A DNA stretch of 64,000 nucleotides from Riptortus pedestris. Lineage: Eukaryota; Arthropoda; Insecta; Hemiptera; Alydidae. Below are positions 12,245-25,590 of the stretch, piece after piece. Each line of letters opens with the position of its first letter. Positions within the stretch are counted from its first letter, which is position 1. The notes beneath the pieces were generated by a model. It did no database searches and was not told the DNA's origin. It worked only from the letters and a program-made list of their open reading frames with translations. The DNA lies in NCBI GenBank assembly GCA_019009955.1, contig CM032229.1:151206001-151270000 (forward strand), written 5' to 3'. A program made the position numbers and the translations under genes.

Positions 12245-13670
12245 TTTAAATTCAGCAGTGAATTTAATATAACTGGTACTTTTTCCTACTTTTTTAACAG
12301 GATATTTCGGTTTTCCAACATTGTATCTTCCTCTTATTCCACGTTTCATTCCTGCTAATTTTCTGCACATTTTTAAATTTATTAACAGGCTCAGTACGAC
12401 CATTTTAGTTTTTAATGGATTTTAGGATTTTAATGCATTTGGCAATCCACAGGAGCATTTGAATTGAATTTATTGGCGAGCTCAATAAATACAATAGTTA
12501 GTTTCAACTGGCTGAAAAGTCTTCGTTGTGATTTGTTAATGAGAAATGTCCCAGCTCACTGATTGTACTATAGAACTACACTAAGTTAAACAATATTGTA
12601 TTTAATAAACCTCGTTGAGGCACCCCTTGAGAAATTACCATGAGTAACCAGACGGAGAAATAGGTTCATGTCATATAAGCTACAACTATTTACTGTTTAG
12701 CAAATTTAAAAAGGAATATTGCATTTATTAGACTGGCATTATTAATTTATTGTTCATTTGACAATGAATCTCGTTATTATATTTAGGTTGTCCGAGAAGA
12801 AAACACACTCCATAAACAATAGTTATGATTAGGAAGATTAAAAATGTTTTAGAAGGTGGTTTTATATATTCACATACATTTTTTACATATTCAGTTACGT
12901 TTATAAATTTGAAATTTTACCATAAATAACTTGCCTATAAATCCAAATTTACCATATTTCATTTTTCACAACTTACTTCATTTATCTTCGTATAAAAATA
13001 ATAAAATTGAGAAAATTTAAACCCTAATTTAGTTATTTTGTTTTAAAAAAATTTAATTAATAAAAACAACGATGCTTCCTAAAAACAACGATGCGTCATC
13101 TTTATGACAAGTAGGTGCCAAATTGTTATCTTATTATACTTAATTATAATTTAATACCACTGCTTTTGCCTGTCGCCATAGATATAAGCAAATTGCCGAA
13201 TGTTTTTTTTTTTTATTTTATATATGAATTTTCAACAACTTATGCTGTTCCACATTGTTGACAGCTAGACTTTTTCTGCAGTTGGTATTTGGAAGTATAA
13301 TTCATAATTAGTAATTAGCAGGGGATTTGAAATACAAAGTATTACTTTAATTAATTTCATTTTAGATTTGGAGATAATCTGGTGTCACAGTTAGGCTCTA
13401 TTAACAGTAATGTCTGAATAATATCTAGAATATTGCAAATATATATGAGGTTAAAAATCAACAAATCAAAATTTCCATGGCAGCCTGGAGATACTGACCA
13501 TGTTGAAATCAGTGTACTAAGTAAATAAAACTCACATATTTTCAAAAAAATAACCAAAATAAATAATCTAAAATACACATTTCATTGTCTATATCTGTTA
13601 TGTGTATTTTTATGTTTTGTTTTACATTTATTTTTCAAGTGCAATAAACATGTCCACAAATCTCTAAATA
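12245..13670. other. intergenic, nothing recognised
   Basis: AT-rich, no credible coding frame on either strand. The short minus frames here have no recognisable domain. A direct repeat AAAACAACGATGC occurs twice at about 13063-13096. Confidence 0.45.
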
Positions 13671-13762
13671 CAGTGTACATTCATTTAATCTCGAAAAAGT
13701 CTAATTTTCATGCGACGTTATCAATAAATAAATGGAAATAGGTTACAATTTCAAACTAGAAA
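13671..13762. repeat. source or sister of the duplicated flank at 11638
   Basis: About 92 bp of host flank, including CATTCATTTAATCTCG and TATCAATAAATAAATGG, shared with 11638-11735 at clear but imperfect identity. It directly abuts the HINE at 13763, as its partner abuts a HINE fragment. Confidence 0.7.
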
Positions 13763-14337
13763 AGGTCCATCAAGCAGGGGCTGCGTAAACTTAGCAGATT
13801 TCCCAAGTGAAGTTTTACAATAGAGAAATTTCACGAGAGCCGAACAGTTATGGAAACGGGCGAACTAGCTTTTAGCGGAAATTCACCACTAGAACCGAAG
13901 TTAGCCGAACTCATCTCCATTATCCGCAAACACAATTAATAAAAATGCGAATATCTCGGTTAATAAATGCATATAACAATATTTACAGTAAATTTAAATT
14001 GCAATATTTCTATACAATATTTCGATCCGACGTATAGTGACGGAGAATTTTGAATTTTCAAAACTCCTCTCCTTTAAACCCCCGACTCCCCCCCCACCCT
14101 TCCACTGGTCCGTTTTAGCCATTAAGGAACTTGATTTTTATTTTTACATAAAACGTTTAAATATCGAGTTTGGTAACGATCAAACAACAACAGACAAGTG
14201 CGTTAACAGACAAATATATAATTTTGAAAGTACCTCATTTTCGTCATCTCCTGGGCACGATGGATGGACATTTGAAGAAAATTTTTGAAAATCGCGTCAT
14301 GAGTACGACCTCAATAGCTGATTTCCCTCAAGGTAAA
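13763..14337 (-). mobile_element. HINE copy D, microsatellite nearly lost
   Basis: Diverged 3' terminus (GGTCCATCAAGCAGGGGCTGCG) at the left, 5' terminus CTGATTTCCCTCAAGGTAAA at the right. The (TA)n tract is reduced to a few units at about 14214, so the conserved blocks on its two sides lie close together. The degraded ends suggest an older insertion than copies A, E or J. Confidence 0.8.
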
Positions 14338-15123
14338 TATACAAAGTAAAGTAAATATGGTATGGGAACATGTGTTAAGACCACTCCCTCTGACATTGGT
14401 AACTGGAACTCCTGGTTGATCGAGGATGTGACGGGCTATGGAGTCATAAGATAATATCTCCAGTTGGAGTCATTAATGTGTCTCGTCGGTCAGTACTTTC
14501 GTTGCCAGCTTACTTTCATACTTTGTTTTGAATTTACTGCCTCTGGCCAACGTCGAGGGGAGAAACGGAGAGACCGGTTTTCTGGACTCTTGCTATCCTC
14601 TTCAGGGACGTTCGGTTCATCCCAACTCCTTTTTTCTCTAGCTCTGTCTTAATTTTATTGGCTCTCCTTATCCTTCTTTTAATAGTCATGCGCAGTAAAG
14701 TTTGATCCCGTAAGCTTTATATTATTCATAAACTGGTTGCATATGCATGATCAATGCATATAAAATAGATCTTCCTGAAATAAAATAAAAAAGTTTATTT
14801 TTTATTATATTAAATAATAAACTGTCGCTCAGTGATTCATTGCACTAGTTTGTTTCTCACTAGAAACTTAAAAAGGAAACTTAAAGGACCTTCAATAACA
14901 GCATTTATGCATTTCTAGATCAATCGGAATACTACGTGAAGCAGAGCAGAGGGCTTTGAAGTATATTATTTAATACAAAAAGTATGACTCTTTATTATCG
15001 GTATAATCAGCTTATTAGAAATTAAATAAGAATTTTGGAGAACAATTTAAAAAACACGAATTTCCTTGAACAATGCCACAAACTTCAATTGAAGAAATTA
15101 TGGTGTTATACAGGTGAAATATT
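14338..15123. other. intergenic, nothing recognised
   Basis: About 14350-14720 is less AT-rich than the surroundings and free of the repeats seen elsewhere, so it may be unique host DNA, but no domain, splice pattern or promoter can be supported. Confidence 0.4.
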
Positions 15124-15353
15124 ATTATTTATTTATTTACGTCCTCTTTATGCTACTTTGGCTAATTTGGCCGGGGTATCTACAGGTTATCACCCTTTTC
15201 TAGCCAGGGTGGGACTAAGGAATTTATTTAATGAGCCCGACACTAAATAAGTTTCTACTGCCCAGGGCGGGAATCGAACTCGCTACTCCAGGTTTACCAT
15301 AGGAGATTAAGACCAACATTAAGGCCATAACTCACACGGCCATCCTGAGCCCC
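15124..15353 (-). repeat. tRNA-derived SINE, full-length copy
   Basis: Same SINE on the minus strand: tail TTATTTATTTACGTCC, body with GGTTATCACCCTTTTCTAGCC, B-box seen as GCGGGAATCGAACTCGC, head ending CATCCTGAGCCCC. One of the better-preserved heads in the window. Confidence 0.85.
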
Positions 15354-17840
15354 GGGAGTTTGAATGAATCTATATTATTGTCAATATGAGTAACGATGGA
15401 AGAAAGTAACCAGTATACCTATGATTTAAAATTTTCATTTTTATGACTACTACAGTTTATAATAATAAGTGGAAAGAATTGAATTGTTTATATGACTAAT
15501 GGTGAGTAAAAATTTCTAAATAATTTCAAAGAATTTGATAAAGATTCGTATATATATATATATAAAATTAGCCAATGATATACATCAAATTTGGCTCTAT
15601 GCATATTACTAATGTTGAAGTCTAAAAATATGCTACATAACTGAACAGGTATACATAAATCAGTTGAAATCTCTGATAAATGTGAATGTTATGTTTTACC
15701 TATTCTAATCACGAGTTAGCAGTTTTGACTAATTTTACAACTTTTAAGAGGGTACGGGTCCCAGTTGTACTTATGGTAAATTCAAACTTTGCATGATTCC
15801 TTGTTATTGCTAACGGAGAATAGGTTTAGATAGTAAATTCAAAGATACCAGTAAAATCTTAAGCTGAAAAAGATGATTTTCTTGTTTAGTCCGTGTTCGT
15901 ACTTGATTACGTAAACATTTCATGTTATAACGCCGTAAGGAAGGTTGTAGAATGTTTAACGGCGTAGTGCCATGGCCAGTACCTTAAACCCTCGATAACA
16001 CTACGAATATGGCGGAAGGTCTAGATAAATATAAATTCAAATAATTCCTACTATAATTCTTTTGCCGAACTAGTTTCGTGGCAAGTTAACGCCTCATCAG
16101 AAGCACCATCTTACATTATTTCACAATATTTAATATTTGCTCAAAAGATGACCGGAGCCTAGAGCATATCGAGCATTGTGTGGCAATTGAGGAGATATGT
16201 AAAACAGAAGTCATAACCTCTGATTAAGAGTGCTTATTCCGCTGCATAAGCATTCACTGAAAAGCGTGACCAACCTGACCCTGGTCACTATTGTTTGTTA
16301 GAACTGTCGAATTTAGTATAATTTATTTAAATGTGTCGTTAGGAAATTTCTCATAGGATATGAGGAAAAGCCCCGACAATAAAACGAATATACTTTAAAT
16401 GTAAAATAGTTTACTTGAATACAGTAATAGTGCTCATTCTAAAACGGTATTCAACTAAAGCAAATGCGGAACACATTTACAGTAGACCTTCCTCGGATTG
16501 CAAACTATCCTTAACTATCATTATTCGTTTGCTTTTAGCAGGATGCATTTCGTTTCAAGGACTCTACATCCATGACCCTCTAGGCAGAACGTTACGCCAG
16601 ATAACGGTATCACGTTTTCTGCTCTAGAATCGGAAATTCTGCTGTCCCAAATATTTGGGTCAAACTTGTAATAAGTGTTATCCGACGAGGGTTTTTCGGG
16701 AGGGACCGACGTCGACTATGCAGGGTTTCATGAGCGTCCGTCGACAATCACGCTCGTCTAATTCGCTCGATAGGATAATCACAATAATCGTGGCCGCCAT
16801 AGTGCTCGCTCCAAGGTAGAAAGTTAAATAGATAGCTGCTCTCTGCGTTGGCTAACTACAGTTTTGGGGAGGCCACCAGTCTTCCTGGGGCTCCGTCTCG
16901 CCAAGGTCGTCCCTCCCCTAAATTATAGGTGTGATGTATGAGCTGCAAGACTCAGATGCAAGCCGAGCTGTTCAGCCTCAAGGTTATCAGAAGAGGAAAG
17001 TAATGGTTCGCGTGAACACCTACTTTTAAGACCCGTTACATTAGGATAGATGAAATATGCTAATTTACTGCTGACTGCTTGCCTTAGAATGTAGTAGGTA
17101 TTAAAAGCTGTGTCTCTACATAAATCATTCATTTGGCTTTAAACTTTCTTAGCCAATGTAAAATTTTGTTAATCACTGAACTGACTAGTAATTGAAAATG
17201 TAAATAGACACATTACAATGATAATAATACTAGGCATTTTAGATAATACAATTCAAGGAAAGTTACTCAATTTGAAATGCTGATCCCACAAAATGGAAGT
17301 CTTTTCTTGAATTTATTTATTTCCGCCCAAGGCCTTTAGACGTTATCGTCAACCGCTATCAGAGATGGATCCAAATATAAAATGCTAGAATTTCTACTGT
17401 AGAAGCGTTTTGGAACAATAACTAATGCCCAACAAGGAAAGCCATTTACAAAGAATGCCTCTAATAACGGGAATTTCATAAAAATATTTGCCATATTTAC
17501 ATCGGAAGAAGTTGGTGATTTAGTGATGTTATAATATTAAAAATTGCACATATTTTCGTCATTAGGCTTGAGTTCTAAATTTGCTTATATCTACTTTACT
17601 TATTAATTAAATAATATCCTACAATTCTTGTTGTACACATCTTCTTTGAATTAGAATATCAACGGAGTTATTCGTGTTTTTGATTTTCTATTCTTGGGTA
17701 AGCCCCCACTCACTTCTCTCTGCAGTTTTGGCTTCAACCTGTTATATCAGACCCATCTGATGTAGAGGTTAAATTTATTGACTTGGTTTCATTCAAATAT
17801 TGGAGTTTGTTATTATTTGAATATAAAATTTATAATGTAA
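15354..17840. other. intergenic; Penelope-like scrap and a GC-richer patch
   Basis: Mostly unassigned. (TA)n at 15550-15564. Around 16680-16925 the sequence is distinctly less AT-rich (GGGAGGGACCGACGTCGAC, CTTCCTGGGGCTCCGTCTCG) and may be a promoter-like island or LTR remnant; the sequence alone does not decide. The ORFs on either side of it show no domain. Confidence 0.4.
16058..16115 (-). mobile_element. possible Penelope-like element terminal fragment
   Basis: On the minus strand this reads CTGATGAGGCGTTAACTTGC, then CACGAAACTAGTTCGGC. A CTGATGA box followed by a short hairpin and GAAAC is common in the terminal repeats of Penelope-like elements, which can carry hammerhead-ribozyme-like cores. 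No reverse transcriptase is adjacent. The pairing does not meet a strict hammerhead model, so I call only a similarity. Confidence 0.35.
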
Positions 17841-17862
17841 GCCCCTGCGTGGCGAACTTTTT
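17841..17862 (+). mobile_element. HINE 3'-terminal scrap
   Basis: GCCCCTGCGTGGCGAACTTT matches the outer half of the HINE 3' hairpin and terminus. The inner half and body are gone. Confidence 0.6.
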
Positions 17863-18591
17863 GAGTTCCGTTGTTGTAATGTTCTGTCTACAGTTGTCTC
17901 AAGTGGTATATTTCTTTTTTATTTAAATGAATTTTGAAGATAATGAATAATTCTAATAGATAATATTAATTCTTGGCAACTTATCCTTTACGTGTACTTT
18001 CTTTCCTGGAAATATGTTCGTTTGTCCAACATAATTGTACAACAATGGGCAAGGAATTATTTTTTTGGGTTAAAACAGGTATGAAGTTCAGTTTTAGACA
18101 GGTTTGTGAAAACAACGTTGTCGTACGAAAGGTGATCCTAGCAGTCCTGCTAATTTTTTTTTTCAATTACGTACAATGGCACCTACTAGTTCAGTGTCAT
18201 TTTCTGATAATGTCGTCAGTAATTTTTTGTTAGCTTAAAAGCCAAACAGGATATTCTCCGTTGTGCTACGGTATTTTTTGCCCTATTTTTGTTTTTGGTG
18301 AAGCATTTTATAATTTTAGCTTGGGCTATAATAGGTTGTTAGAATAGGAGGAGGGGGGGGGAGGTACATTGTGTGGAAATATGCTAGCGGATTTGCAGTG
18401 CTAGGTCGTGTGAGTCAGGGTACTACTATTAGCCAAACAATGGTCTAGGGCTGCATCGAATTCCGCAGATTGCCTTATTGTTAAATAGCGGCCTAGGCAG
18501 TAATACATATTTATTAGGGATGTACCCGAGTGGGTGTGTTTATTCAATATATACAGTGCGTGGTCGCCCTGGGGTACGCCGGCTGAGGGTG
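17863..18591. other. intergenic, nothing recognised
   Basis: Contains an 86-codon plus-strand frame (17973-18233) with no recognisable domain and an AT-driven hydrophobic end; I do not call it a gene. A G run is at 18350-18362. Confidence 0.4.
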
Positions 18592-18779
<188 letters not shown>

Positions 18780-18949
18780 ATAGAGAGCACCTCCAAATAG
18801 GACACTATCAGTTTCAGCTCTATTTACTTCTAGATGTGGCTTCTATAAAAAGTTTTTTCAAACATGTTAATAGATGAATCGGCATTGTAGCGGCATCTCA
18901 AATAAATAATAATAGTATAATAAGTTTGGAAGTTCAACATTGAATTTTT

Positions 18950-19071
18950 AGCAGATTTCCCTTAAGGGAAATCAGCTATTGAGGTTGTACTCATGACGGA
19001 ATTTTCGAAATTTTTCTTCAAATGTCCATCGATCCTACCTAGTAGATGACGAAAATGAGGTCCGTTCAAAA

Positions 19072-19137
<66 letters not shown>

Positions 19138-19951
19138 ATATATTTGTCTGTTACCGCTCTAGCGGTCGCAATTTTTGTTTCATCGTTACGAAACTCGATA
19201 TTTAACCGTTTTATGTAAAAAGACAGATCAAGTTCGTTAATGGCTGAAATCGGACGAGAGGGAGGGGGGTTTAAAAAAAAAAAGGGGGGGATTTTCGAAA
19301 ACTCCAAATATCTCCGTTATTATGCATCGGATCGAAAAATTGTATATAACCAATCTTAATGCAAATTAAAGTTACTATAAATATTGTTATATACGTTTAT
19401 TCTCTATCTTGAATATTAACCGAGATATTTGCATTTTTCAGTTTTTAGCAAACCGCCACTTCTACTTATGTTACGTAAACAATACTCTGCTACATAATAA
19501 ATCACATTATTGGAAGTTTAAATACCAAAAATTGTATTCAAGAGACCTTTATTATACGAGATACATGCAAATATGCCCTGGTGACCCCCCCCCCCCCATC
19601 TTAAAGTTTTGGACTACTAAAATTTTATTGATTGAGATAACAATTATTCTGACTCATTATTAATTACAGTACTAGATATAGTAAACACTTCTCAATAAAA
19701 TAATGTGTTATATTCTGATATATTTCAGTAATTGTTTTTCTTTCCGGTGTGACCGGGCCGGGCCCGTTTGTTTATATTTCTAACCTAACGCTTCCTGTCG
19801 GCAGGTTATTGAAATTCGATGAAACATTTCTTATTTCCGTTAGTATTTATTTGTGTTAGGTGTTGTTGTGTTAGCAGTATGTATATTTATCTGTTACTAA
19901 ACTTCCCGAGGGAAATCTGCTTAGTTTACGCAGCCCCTGCGTGACGGACTT
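18950..19951 (+). mobile_element. HINE copy E, long and well preserved
   Basis: Complete: AGCAGATTTCCCTTAAGGG, conserved 5' block, (TA)n 19076-19142, ACCGCTCTAGCGGT hairpin, body with poly-C/G runs, and hairpin plus GACGGACTTTTTT. The 3' part differs from copy A: it has a block with TTTTTCTTTCCGGTGTGACC and TTCCTGTCGGCAGG, shared with the truncated copy at 62570 and partly with 9421-9600. Confidence 0.88.
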
Positions 19952-22166
19952 TTTTCTTTTATTGTTAAGTTAATATTACAGACTGCCAAGTTTCGTACAT
20001 TCAAAATGTATGGGTCAATAACTTCTAAATTGTGTTCTGAAATAAAACAACTTGAATCCATAGAAAATATATAACAATGTTTCAAAGAATAAAAAAAAAT
20101 TAATTTTCCCTAAATATTTTTGAAGAAATACTTATTAATTTATTAAATTTATATTTATATTAATCATCTGTGGTAAGGATTTGTTTCTGATTTCTTGGAT
20201 GACTTTGAGACGTTTATTATTTGAGGAGAAGGTGGTTGTAATCCTGTAAATTTAGTTTAACATATTTTTCTAGTTGGTGTGGGACTATATTCAGTGCATT
20301 ATTCTAAATACATTTTTATTGCCAACCTATTTTATTTATTGGACTCACAAGTCTATGCTGATTATACAAAAATAATAAATAGGGAGGTGAACAATACATA
20401 CTTGTACTGGCCATTTTCGCATGTTTTCGCCGTAACAAATGGTTTATTGATAATGGTATAATGGAATATGATGACTATTCATATTAAATTGTATAATCAT
20501 ATGTGCTTATTTAGCAGATAAAAGTATGAATAAATAGACTTGGAAAAAAAAGACAAGTGTTAATATAAAAAAAAAATCAAATTACTAATTGCTATATAGT
20601 AAAAAACTTTTATTTCTGTGGTGAAGAAATGCTTTACTGTATTTAACAAATTGTGTTTTGTTGCAATGTCGAGTTTCAAGAATCTTCTTGTTAGAAGGTT
20701 TTACAATAGACTTTGACATTAGTATTCAATCGAAAGATAATCACTATAAATAAATGAATCATTTATTGATTAAAGAAGTACCGACTGAAACTTTATATAT
20801 AAGTCGATTTTGCACAGCCTGACTTAGAACGTCATATATCTAGTGTCAAAAATTCCTCCAAATAGAAAGATAATTAAATAACTTTTCCTACATGAGAAAA
20901 GTAGATGCCGCAATCACCAGGACCAGTGAGAAAATGAGACGTTGTTTTAACATTTTTTAGAAAGTCAAAAACATAAATAAATTTAGATAAATATAAGTCA
21001 GGATGCCTTAACTTTATCCTCAGTACTTTATTGGATAATTCTCCAATAATAAGGGACGGTCGAAAAATAAATGGGTATTTCTGTAAGGACTAAGGCAAAA
21101 TGTGATTATGGATTTATATGGTGAAAAGGACATCCAGGGAAAACCATTATTACTTGCTCATACGGGATAACTAACACAAGATATTGCATCATAAATAGGA
21201 CCAAGTCTCGAAAAAGGACTAAAATCAGCTCGTCTTGTAATATGCTTCATTACATGTGTTATTCAAATGAGAAGAGCCCATATCTACTACATTCTAACAT
21301 TATACACCTAAATTATGGTTATTGGCAACATGATTTTGAATATCATCTGAGTAAATATCTGATGCTTCTCTCAGATCTTGTTTTACATACACAATTGTGA
21401 AGTCATCATAACAAATGTGTTGAATTCCATTTTCACAGAAATGCCATTAGTTCCAATTGAAGCTTCTTTATTCAACTGCTTCCAGAATTTATTCTTCCTT
21501 TTAATTTGCTCTTTTAAATTTAAAAGACGTTCTATAGGAGCAAGTGCGACTTACACAACTGGAGTAGATACGTTTTGTTGATACATTTAAATAATTTATC
21601 TCCCAAGTTTCTAATATCTACTGAATTATACTTTCTATTTATATCTAAAAATAAGTCTCATTTCATTTTTTTTTATTTATTTTAAAATGAGTACTATTAA
21701 TTTTGCACCTAGTTTTTGCCCCAGACAAGATACTTCAGTCAACGCAGGAAACTGTTTGGTAAAGAAGATGAATTAAGTAAGTAGAAGCAAATGACTTTCC
21801 GAAATCCAGATTCAAGTGTTCTGACAATTCATTGATGAATCCCATACAGAATTATACTTGCTCAACAAAATAAAAAAAAACTATTTGACTACTGGATACT
21901 TTTGCATATAAGAATTAAATAGCATGAAATTTCTTAAAATTCCAAAACTCACGCGGTTCAAGGAGAGGAAAATAGACAACTACAAATATCTTTGTATTCT
22001 TTATTTCTTCCTAAGTAAGAGCCCTATGTAATGAAGACTTGGAATTCATGGCAGACTTAGATGTTCAGTTTTTCCGTTCCAAAATTGAGCTTTCATCTGT
22101 TCTACCAATTCCCATTCAGCATCGCGAAGTAATTGAGTAGCAATCTATGGTCTAAGCTTCTACTCT
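19952..22166. other. intergenic, nothing firmly recognised
   Basis: About 21000-21330 and 21690-22140 look less random than their neighbours. The minus strand at 22060-22140 encodes TQLLRDAEWELVEQMKAQFW before breaking into stops, which could be a decayed coding fragment. No family is assignable. Confidence 0.4.
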
Positions 22167-22620
22167 CTACTCATGACGCGATTTTCGAAACAATTCTTCA
22201 AATGTCCATCGATCCTACCTAGTAGATGACAAAAATGAGGTCCCCTAAAAATCCGTCAAGTGGGAGGGTGGGTTTAGAGGGGAGGAATTTGGAAAATTCT
22301 TAATATCCCCGTTATTATGCGCCAGATCGAAAAATTGTATAGAACCGATCTTATTGCAAACGTAATGTTCTATACATGTTTTAATATACGTATTTTCACT
22401 ATCTTGATTATTAACCGAGATATTTGCATTTAGCAGTTTTCGGCCTTGAGTAAACCCCACTCCTACTCATGTCATATTAACAATAAGCTGTTATATAATA
22501 AAGCACATTATTTGAACCATAAATTCTTCTAATGGAACTTTTACTTTTTGAGATAAATGCAAATACGTGGCACACGTGGGAAATTTGCTTAGTTTACGCA
22601 GCCCCTGCGTGACGGACTTT
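22167..22620 (+). mobile_element. HINE copy F, 5'-truncated and internally deleted
   Basis: Begins inside the 5' block (CTCATGACGCGATTTTCG), lacks the terminal palindrome and the TA tract, and ends with a good 3' terminus (GGGAAATTTGCTTAGTTTAC, hairpin, GACGGACTTT). Same 3' type as 11918 and 45501. Confidence 0.82.
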
Positions 22621-22787
22621 TTTCAGTCTTCAGTGCACTCCATTCATGCTCTTGGAATTTTCTTTTAACGCCTAAAAATTCAAGGCCAACTTAAATTTCA
22701 AGCCTTACTTATAATCCTAGTTTTGTATCTCTACTCTGAACTGCTTTCTTTTATAGATTACTTAATAAGTGTGGCATACAGAACTTG

Positions 22788-22833
22788 TGGGGAAACAGCT
22801 TAGATTACTTTGCTCCCGGGTGACGAACTTTTT
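22788..22833 (+). mobile_element. degenerate HINE 3' end
   Basis: GGGGAAACAGCTTAGATTAC followed by CCCGGGTGACGAACTTTTT parallels the subterminal repeat and GACGGACTTTTT terminus with many substitutions. Confidence 0.5.
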
Positions 22834-23699
22834 GTATTCCGTATCATCTTTTGGAGGAAGTGATAGTTTCTATATATTCTGGAGAAAGTTGAGCTGAGCT
22901 GCCTTATTGTTGGAGAAAACTACATATTGGTATCACGACCATAGGGGAAAGTGAGAACACATTTGAAATCTCACTTAGTCCGTGTGAGTATGTGTCTGGT
23001 GGGCTCTTCCTGTTGCGGGCGATTCGTATGGGAACTAATTCTCCATCTAGAGTATCGACGGATTCTTGAACTTGTGACACAGGAAGCTTCGGTGGAAAAA
23101 GTGTGACAGTTACCGTTATATATTTAATTATCTTTACTGAATAGTTAAAAGAAGAACTACTAAACTAATTTAAAAGTTAATTATTATAGCAAGGCTGTAT
23201 TTCATTGCTTGAAAGTAAATTGGCTTTCATTTAGCCGTGAATGAGGAAGATTATTTGATGAGTAGTGTATTGCTATATTTTAATACTCTAAGGCCATTAT
23301 TTTTTGCTCGTAGATGAGCCAGTCTCATTCACTGTATATTTGCACGTTTTTAATGTAAAACGTTAAAAAAAAATTAGCGGAAAAACAATTTTCTATAGAT
23401 AAACAAATACATTTACTTATCTACATAATAAATATTTTGACAATCATAAGGTACGTGAGTAAAACCATTTTTGACATTATTTTTTGGGCACAACAGAGGC
23501 TTTATAGACAAAAGTTTATGACGCATTCCTCTATGAAATTATTCGTTTAAAGATAACTACTTTAAAACATTATGAGTAAACATCGTAAAACAATTCTATT
23601 AAACACATTAATAATCCATCATTTTATTTATGACCAATTTATTTATTTATTTTATTTTTTAATTTTTTTTTTGATCATTTATAATATGCTTAGTCATTA
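22834..23699. other. intergenic, nothing recognised
   Basis: No supported feature. Lies directly 5' of the 28-bp tandem array and might include the truncated 5' edge of that retroelement, but no coding remains are visible. Confidence 0.4.
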
Positions 23700-24960
23700 C
23701 ACTTTAGTTATTGGTCATTGCTTTTTGGTATTTGTCATTGTTACTTCTTGTTGAGGTATTTGTTATTGTTACTTGTTGTTAAGGTATTTGTTATTGTTAC
23801 TTGTTGTTAAGATATTTGTTATTGTTACTTGTTGTTAAGGTATTTGTTATTGTTACTTGCTGTTGAGGTATTTGCTATTGTTACTTGCTGTTGAGGTATT
23901 TGTTATTGTTACTTGCTGTTGAGGTATTTGCTATTGTTACTTGCTGTTAAGGTATTTGTTATTGTTACTTGTTGTTGAGGTACTTGCGATTGTTACTTGT
24001 TGTTAATGTATTTGTTTATTGTTACTTGTTGTTGAGGTATTTGTTATTGTTACTTGTTGTTAAGGTATTTGTTATTGTTACTTGTTGTTAAGGTATTTGT
24101 TATTGTTACTTCTTTGTAAGGTATTTGTTATTGTTACTTCTTGTTAAGGTATTTGTTATTGTTACTTCTTGTTAAGGTATTTGTTATTGTTACTTGTTGT
24201 TAAGGTATTTGTTATTGTTACTTGTTGTTAAGGTATTTGTTATTGTTACTTCTTTGTAAGGTATTTGTTATTGTTACTTCTTGTTGAGGTATTTGTTATT
24301 GTTACTTGTTGTTGAGATATTTGTTATTGTTACTTATTGTTAAGGTATTTGTTATTGTTACTTGTTGTTAAGGTATTTGTTATTATTACTTATTGTTAAG
24401 GTATTTGTTATTATTACTTGTTGTTAAAGTATTTGTTATTGTTACTTGTTGTTGAGGTATTTGTTATTATTACTTATTGTTAAAGTATTTGTTATTGTTA
24501 CTTGTTGTTGAGGTATTTGTTATTGTTACTTATTGTTAAAGTATTTGTTATTGTTACTTTTTGTTAAGGTATTTGTTATTGTTACTTGTTGTTAAGGTAT
24601 TTGTTATTGTTACTTGTTGTTATGGTATTTGTTATTGTTACTTGTTGTTAAGGTATTTGTTATTGTTACTTGTTGTTAAGGTATTTGTTATTGTTACTTG
24701 TTGTTGAGGTATTTGTTATTATTACTTGTTGTTGAGGTATTTATTATTGTTACTTGTTGCTAAGGTATTTGTTATTATTACTTGTTGTTGAGGTATTTGT
24801 TATTGTTACTTGTTGTTAAGGTATTTGTTATTGTTACTTGTTGTTAAGGTATTTGTTATGTGTTATTGTTACTTGTTGTTAAGGTATTTGTTATTGTTAC
24901 TTTTTGTTGCTTTTGAAAGGGCAAATAACCTTCGATGTGGTGTCCATGAATAAAATATAA
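23700..24960 (+). repeat. 28-bp tandem array: LINE 3' UTR of a 5'-truncated copy
   Basis: About 40 head-to-tail copies of a 28-bp unit close to GGTATTTGTTATTGTTACTT + GTTGTTAA, with scattered variants (ACTTCTTTG, TATTATTAC, GCTATTG) and one extended unit near 24860. The array ends in GCTTTTGAAAGGGCAAATAA, then TTCGATGTGGTGTCCATGAA and an A/T-rich tail. The same terminal block follows the array downstream of the decayed reverse transcriptase at 37790-39560. I therefore read this locus as a severely 5'-truncated copy of that LINE, reduced to its repetitive 3' UTR, with the array expanded. Confidence 0.85.
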
Positions 24961-25136
24961 AAAAATAATTCATTGTAGTCACCAGTATTAAGTTCCATGA
25001 AAGAGCCAACCACAACCCTCACCTCAAGTCAGCCCTTTCCCGACAACGGTGATGGAACATAAAAAATATAATGACCAATCACTGCAATGCCAATTTTGTG
25101 CTTAAGTTCTTTAACTGTTAAGTGAGTAAAGAGAGA
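24961..25136. other. short intergenic gap
   Basis: No feature recognised between the LINE tail and the truncated SINE. Confidence 0.4.
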
Positions 25137-25325
25137 AATGTGATTTAAAGAGTTGGTTTTAATCTCCATGGTAAAACCAAGAGATTGATTCCCGCTCGGG
25201 CAACGAGAATTATTTAGCGACGGACTCATTCAAAATAGGTCCATAGTTCCGCCCGGGCTAAAAAAGGGTGGTAACCAGTCCCAATTAGCCAAGGTAGCAA
25301 AAAGTGGAAGGAAATAAATAATAAT
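25137..25325 (+). repeat. tRNA-derived SINE, damaged head
   Basis: The A-box side of the head is eroded; the B-box (GATTGATTCCCGC) and body (AAAAAGGGTGGTAACC, then a deletion removing TGTAGATAAC, then CAGTCCCAATTAGCC) are clear. Tail GGAAATAAATAATAATAG. Confidence 0.75.
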
Positions 25326-25554
25326 AGTAATAAGAGAGTAGGGTTTTATTGAGTCCGAAAACACATGATTTGAATTTCTATGTAGTAATTAGAGATATAG
25401 AAAATATCTAATCAAAGATTTCAGATTTCACAGTATGACGTTTTCATACGATATCTAGAAATGTAGATCTACATAATTTAGGCAGTTATAAAGATTAATG
25501 TTTTTCGTCCTTCCATTCAACCGCTACTGCGTTGGATCTATATGCTCAACAAAC

Positions 25555-25558
<4 letters not shown>

Positions 25559-25590
<32 letters not shown>

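Noticed and set aside
23700..24960. possible CRISPR-like or centromeric array
   Set aside because: Units are contiguous without spacers, the genome is eukaryotic, and the terminal block ties the array to a LINE 3' UTR.
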